DNA of 51,495 bases from contig CAKZNV010000084.1 in NCBI GenBank assembly GCA_937132085.1, forward strand, positions 1 through 51,495, read 5' to 3'. Position numbers and translations under genes: made by a program. The notes under the pieces are model-generated. The model did no database searches and was not told the origin of the DNA. It was given only the letters and a program-made list of their open reading frames with translations. The DNA comes from an uncultured Rubritalea sp. (GTDB lineage: Bacteria > Verrucomicrobiota > Verrucomicrobiia > Verrucomicrobiales > Akkermansiaceae). The first letter of the stretch is position 1, and each line of letters opens with the position of its first letter. Below, in pieces: positions 48,466-51,495 of this stretch.

Positions 48466-49257
48466 CTAGCGGCGATTATATTCCTTCATTGCTGTAGGAA
48501 GGTAGGCACGGAGTGCGTTTATACGAGTGCTATCTAGTGGGTGAGTGCTGAGAAACTCAGGAGTTTTCTTGCTGCTGTTTTTCTGTTTATAAGCTGCAAA
48601 TCTCTGCCACATGGTTACGGCTTCGGTAGGATTGTAGCCAGCTTTTGCCATGTAGAGAGCGCCGATACGGTCAGCTTCTAGCTCGGCTTTACGAGAGAAT
48701 GGGAGGGCTAGTCCTACTGTGGCAAGTGTGCCGTAACCTGCGGCCATTTTAGCACGCTCAGTTTTAGATTTCCCTTTGCCTAGGACTTGATCGAGCACTA
48801 GTCCACCGAGAGCGAGTCCCATGGTTCTTTTCTGTCTGGCTCCAGCGTGGTTTCTGGTGACGTGAGAGATCTCATGGCCTAAAACAGCAGCTAGTCCAGC
48901 ATCATTCTTAGTGATCTGGAACAGTCCTGTGTGGATACCAACTTTTCCTCCTGGGAGAGCAAATGCGTTCGGTGTTGGGTCTTCAAATACTACGAATTCC
49001 CAGCGAGCACCTGGCATGATGATGACTTTCTTGAGTCGAGCGGCCACACGTTGGGTTTGTGCGTTGTAGGTTGAGTTATGGGAGATACGTTTCTTGCTTT
49101 TAATCGATGCAAATTCTTTGAGTCCTTGCTGAACGAGGCTGTTACTTGGTCGTTGGACGATGACTTGGCCATTGGCTCCTGTGTCTGGAGCTACTGGTGC
49201 ACAGGAGGTGAAATGGAAGCTAAGGGCGGCAAGTGGGAGTAATAGGAATTTCTTCAT
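48466..49257 (-). CDS. M48-family metalloprotease lipoprotein
   Basis: I start at ATG 49257 (MKKFLLLPLAALSFHFTSCAP), which gives a lipoprotein signal; the longer frame begins at 49293. The protein has 263 residues. The zinc motif HEISH is at 128-132, followed by RNH, and the third ligand in ELEADRIGALYMAKAGYNP. This resembles the YggG/LoiP/BepA family of periplasmic quality-control proteases. It lies 27 bases upstream of msrA on the same strand and may belong with it to an envelope stress operon, which is inference. Confidence 0.88.
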   Translation of the reverse strand: MKKFLLLPLAALSFHFTSCAPVAPDTGANGQVIVQRPSNSLVQQGLKEFASIKSKKRISHNSTYNAQTQRVAARLKKVIIMPGARWEFVVFEDPTPNAFALPGGKVGIHTGLFQITKNDAGLAAVLGHEISHVTRNHAGARQKRTMGLALGGLVLDQVLGKGKSKTERAKMAAGYGTLATVGLALPFSRKAELEADRIGALYMAKAGYNPTEAVTMWQRFAAYKQKNSSKKTPEFLSTHPLDSTRINALRAYLPTAMKEYNRR

Positions 49258-49324
49258 GAAGAGAAATTTACTCCATGAAGCGTGATGAGACAACCCAGTA
49301 AATGCAATTAATGAGAATTTATGA

Positions 49325-50803
49325 CTAGTCGATGAAACGGCGTTTGAGGTGAGCTAGGTGATACTCAGGGTTAGTATTTTCACCAGATGCTTTCATCATG
49401 AGGTCTTGTGGCAGGTAGGTGGAGCCGTGAGCGTGAATGTTAGTGCGCATCCAGTCTAGGAGGGGAGCGTAGTCAGCGTTGTCGAATGAGGTCTTCACTG
49501 CTGCGTCTTGGGTCGCTGCATTGAATAGCTGAGAGGCATTGAGATTTCCAAGTGTGTAGGTAGGGAAGTAACCTAGGCCACCCATGGACCAGTGAATGTC
49601 TTGTAGACATCCTTTGGTGTTACTTTTTGGTTTCATGCCGAACATGGATTGAAACTTCTCACTCCAGGCTGCCGGGATGTCAGCTACGTCGATGTCACCA
49701 TTAAGAATCTTACGCTCTAGCCCGAATCTTAGAAGGATGTGAAGATCGTAGGTTGCTTCGTCAGCATCGACGCGGATCTGTGAATACTTGGCTTGATTGA
49801 TGGTCTGTAAAAACTCTTCGACTGACCAATCCTGCATTTGTGGGAATAGCTCTTGCGCACGAGGGAACCACTTATTCCAGAAGCCGCGGGAGCGACCTAC
49901 GTGGGCTTCCCAGAGTAGTGACTGAGATTCGTGAATGCCGAGCGAGACAGCACTACCGCTAGGGAATCCGTAGTCGTCGTCTGGTAGTCCCTGCTCGTAG
50001 AGACCGTGTCCAGTCTCGTGCATGACGCCGAACAATGAGGCTGTGAAATCATGGGCGTAGTAGCGGGTAGTGAGACGCACGTCTTGCGGTCCTAGTGTGG
50101 TGCAGAATGGGTGAGTGGTGGTGTCGATACGTCCTGCATCGAAGTTGAAGCCGATGGATGCAGCAACCTCTTGGTTGAGGATTTGTTGCTTCTCTATTGG
50201 GAAATCTCCCTCTAGTTTTCTAGGCTTTCCTGAAGCACTTTTCGCTACTGCTTGTTTAGCTAGTTCAGTGACTTTAGGTTCAAACTCGTTGAAGATCTTA
50301 GCAACGTCAGCAGTTTTAGCTCCACGCTCGTAGCTGCCTAGGAGAGCATCGTATGGTTCATCATCGTAGCCCCAGAGTTCCGCCTTTTCGTTAGCGAGGT
50401 TGATGAGGTCCTGTAGGTGTGGAGCGAAGATGGAGAATTCATTTTTCTCTCTAGCTTCTGCCCAAGCAGCCTTAGCGTGTGAGGTGGTTTTTGAATTTCG
50501 TTCAACCAATTCCTGTGGAAGTTTGGTGGATTTATTGAAGTGGTGTCTCCACTCACGGATATTCGCCGCTTCAGTAGAATTTGCGGCTCCGGATTCTTCA
50601 GCGGCTCTGAGCTTGGCTTCGAAATTGTCATCAGTGGATAGTCCGTGGATTTTTCCTGAGAGGTAGGAAAGTTGCTCTGCTCTAAATTTCAGAGATTTGG
50701 CAGGTAGGTAAGTTTCCTGATCCCAGCCGAGAGTGGCTGCTGCTGATCCTAGGAGTGCGATTTCTTTATTTAGTTCGCAGAGTTCTTGATACGCTTTATT
50801 CAT
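49325..50803 (-). CDS. Carboxypeptidase Taq (M32 family)
   Basis: A 492-residue zinc carboxypeptidase of the thermostable carboxypeptidase 1 family. The HETGH motif is at 262-266 and the downstream IHESQSLLWEAHVGRS segment holds further ligands. N-terminal features are the LGWDQETYLPAKS segment and the KSTKLPQELVER segment; the C-terminal QDIHWSMGGLGYFPTYTLGNL is diagnostic of M32. The enzyme is cytoplasmic and trims C-terminal residues from peptides. It is a stand-alone gene. Confidence 0.93.
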   Translation of the reverse strand: MNKAYQELCELNKEIALLGSAAATLGWDQETYLPAKSLKFRAEQLSYLSGKIHGLSTDDNFEAKLRAAEESGAANSTEAANIREWRHHFNKSTKLPQELVERNSKTTSHAKAAWAEAREKNEFSIFAPHLQDLINLANEKAELWGYDDEPYDALLGSYERGAKTADVAKIFNEFEPKVTELAKQAVAKSASGKPRKLEGDFPIEKQQILNQEVAASIGFNFDAGRIDTTTHPFCTTLGPQDVRLTTRYYAHDFTASLFGVMHETGHGLYEQGLPDDDYGFPSGSAVSLGIHESQSLLWEAHVGRSRGFWNKWFPRAQELFPQMQDWSVEEFLQTINQAKYSQIRVDADEATYDLHILLRFGLERKILNGDIDVADIPAAWSEKFQSMFGMKPKSNTKGCLQDIHWSMGGLGYFPTYTLGNLNASQLFNAATQDAAVKTSFDNADYAPLLDWMRTNIHAHGSTYLPQDLMMKASGENTNPEYHLAHLKRRFID

Positions 50804-50876
50804 GACGATGTTTTTAGCAGAACAAGATGATGCCTCAAGCCTTTACATTAGTCATTAGGATATGTATCTCCAGAGC

Positions 50877-51359
50877 ATGCTTAAATTAACTGCTATCGTA
50901 GCGATGACTCCTGAGAGAATCATCGGAAAGGACAATGATCTGCCATGGAGACTTCCAGAAGATTTGAAAATGTTTAAGCGCACGACTAGCGGACATCCTA
51001 TCGTGATGGGACGTAAGACTTGGGACTCATTGGGTAAATATAAGCCACTACCTAACCGTCAAAATATCGTTATTTCTAGAGATGAAACTTGGCAAGATGA
51101 AGGTGCGGATGTGATACACAGCCCAGAAGATCTGAAAACAATGACTCTGCAAGATGAACACGTGTTTATCATTGGAGGAGCTCAGATCTACTCACTATTT
51201 CTGCCAGTGTTAGACGAACTCATCGTTTCCTATGTTTACGAAAAACATGATGGGGATACGAAGTTCCCTGACTTCTCAGAGTATTTCACTGACTACGAAG
51301 TAATAGAGAAATTCGAGGAATTCGAAGTGAGGAAATACACAAACGAACTTCGTAAGTAA
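50877..51359 (+). CDS. folA: Dihydrofolate reductase FolA
   Basis: NADPH-dependent reductase of dihydrofolate to tetrahydrofolate. I prefer ATG 50877 (MLKLTAIVAMTPERIIGKDN), as family proteins start this way; ATG 50862 adds five residues. Key features: IGKDNDLPWRLPEDLK with the conserved Trp and acidic residue, the HPIVMGRKTWDSL segment for NADPH, and the FIIGGAQIYSLFL motif. A perfect 30-base palindrome follows immediately after the stop. The protein has about 160 residues, normal length. Confidence 0.93.
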   Translation: MLKLTAIVAMTPERIIGKDNDLPWRLPEDLKMFKRTTSGHPIVMGRKTWDSLGKYKPLPNRQNIVISRDETWQDEGADVIHSPEDLKTMTLQDEHVFIIGGAQIYSLFLPVLDELIVSYVYEKHDGDTKFPDFSEYFTDYEVIEKFEEFEVRKYTNELRK

Positions 51360-51367
51360 AAACAGCA

Positions 51368-51397
51368 AACTCGAAGTTCATTAATGAACTTCGAGTT
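51368..51397. terminator. 30-base perfect palindrome after folA (bidirectional terminator candidate)
   Basis: The sequence from 51368 to 51397 is self-complementary over all 30 bases, AACTCGAAGTTCATT and its mirror AATGAACTTCGAGTT. It lies between folA and the facing minus-strand gene. It can fold on either RNA into a stem with almost no loop; only a short T run follows on either side, so it may act as a bidirectional terminator or as a protein site. Confidence 0.65.
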
Positions 51398-51421
51398 GAT
51401 GAAAGCTAGAAACTAGATGGT

Positions 51422-51495
51422 TTAGTTCTTTCTGAGGTATTCTAGAAGGTCTGCTACGTCTTGAGGCTTGAGTCCCAAGTTCTTCACAGATGGCA
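51422..51495 (-). CDS. 3' end of a probable cytochrome c-domain protein (partial)
   Basis: Only the last 24 codons fit in the window. Read on the minus strand they give PSVKNLGLKPQDVADLLEYLRKN then TAA, which matches the C-terminal helix of c-type cytochrome domains in Planctomycetes and Verrucomicrobia oxidoreductases (pattern LxPQDVADLLxYL). The base before the proline codon fits Met, the usual axial heme ligand, but that base is outside the window. The rest of the gene lies to the right. Confidence 0.6.
   Translation of the reverse strand, partial: PSVKNLGLKPQDVADLLEYLRKN

Noticed and set aside
1-51495. CRISPR array, rRNA operon, integrase, phage or transposase genes
   Set aside because: No regularly spaced direct repeats with variable spacers, no ribosomal RNA sequence, and no protein with integrase or transposase motifs were seen in the window.

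Overview
The window looks like a chromosomal segment of a marine-type Verrucomicrobiota bacterium (Rubritaleaceae/Akkermansiaceae-like; this is inference). The pointers are a Verrucomicrobia-style division and cell-wall (dcw) cluster with a LysM membrane protein between murD and ftsW, a PEP-CTERM protein, a secreted PDZ plus alpha/alpha-toroid protein, a Gram-negative envelope (RND efflux, many lipoproteins, outer-membrane transporter) and a meso-DAP type MurE. No plasmid, phage or insertion-sequence genes were recognised.

Layout. 1-372 is a gene-free hairpin-array repeat with an octamer tandem repeat. 373-1910 (minus) holds a small CxxC protein and an outer-membrane transporter. 1911-2469 is an intergenic region with repeats and the mraZ promoter, which carries three AAAGTG boxes. 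2470-14036 (plus) is the dcw cluster: mraZ, rsmH, ftsL-like, ftsI, murE, murF, mraY, murD, LysM protein, ftsW. It stops after ftsW; murG, murC, ftsQAZ are not in the window. 14063-21062 (minus) is a heavy-metal RND efflux operon: His/Cys-rich protein, outer-membrane factor, membrane-fusion protein, CusA/CzcA-type pump, His/Asp-rich lipoprotein. 21100-24390 (minus) has a TPR membrane protein, an intergenic patch of repeated phrases, and a phospholipase-D-type lipoprotein. 24481-25731 is bioA alone. 25737-28530 (minus) is an overlapping three-gene cassette: RimK-like ATP-grasp ligase fused to an RCK_C-like domain, aspartoacylase-like deacylase, and retropepsin-like peptidase.

28600-31100 carries three unrecognised genes and a 701-base gap with a 188-base direct repeat whose minus strand keeps a start-less reading frame in both copies. 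31109-34262 has the large PDZ/toroid protein and a lipoprotein; 34315-36029 (minus) a nucleoid-associated protein and a YdcF/SanA protein; 36138-39208 metF, tRNA-Gly(UCC), a SenB-type (TIGR04348) glycosyltransferase and menA; 39205-40206 (minus) a PEP-CTERM protein; 40505-42659 grpE, dnaJ and a small membrane protein. 42958-45827 is a run of small plus-strand genes: a candidate two-gene module with a DUF6036-like nucleotidyltransferase, a Blc lipocalin, YchJ-like and DUF1877-like proteins, and a possible permuted papain-like protein. 45793-50803 (minus) holds a membrane protein, a tiny lipoprotein, a polysaccharide deacetylase, MsrA, an M48 protease and an M32 carboxypeptidase. The window closes with folA (plus), a 30-base palindrome, and the 3' end of a probable cytochrome c gene (minus).

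The most promising leads are the ligase/deacylase/peptidase cassette, the SenB-type enzyme without SenA/SenC nearby, the nucleotidyltransferase pair, and a family of short intergenic repeats found at several places. None of these could be tested by database search here; family names come from motif recognition.
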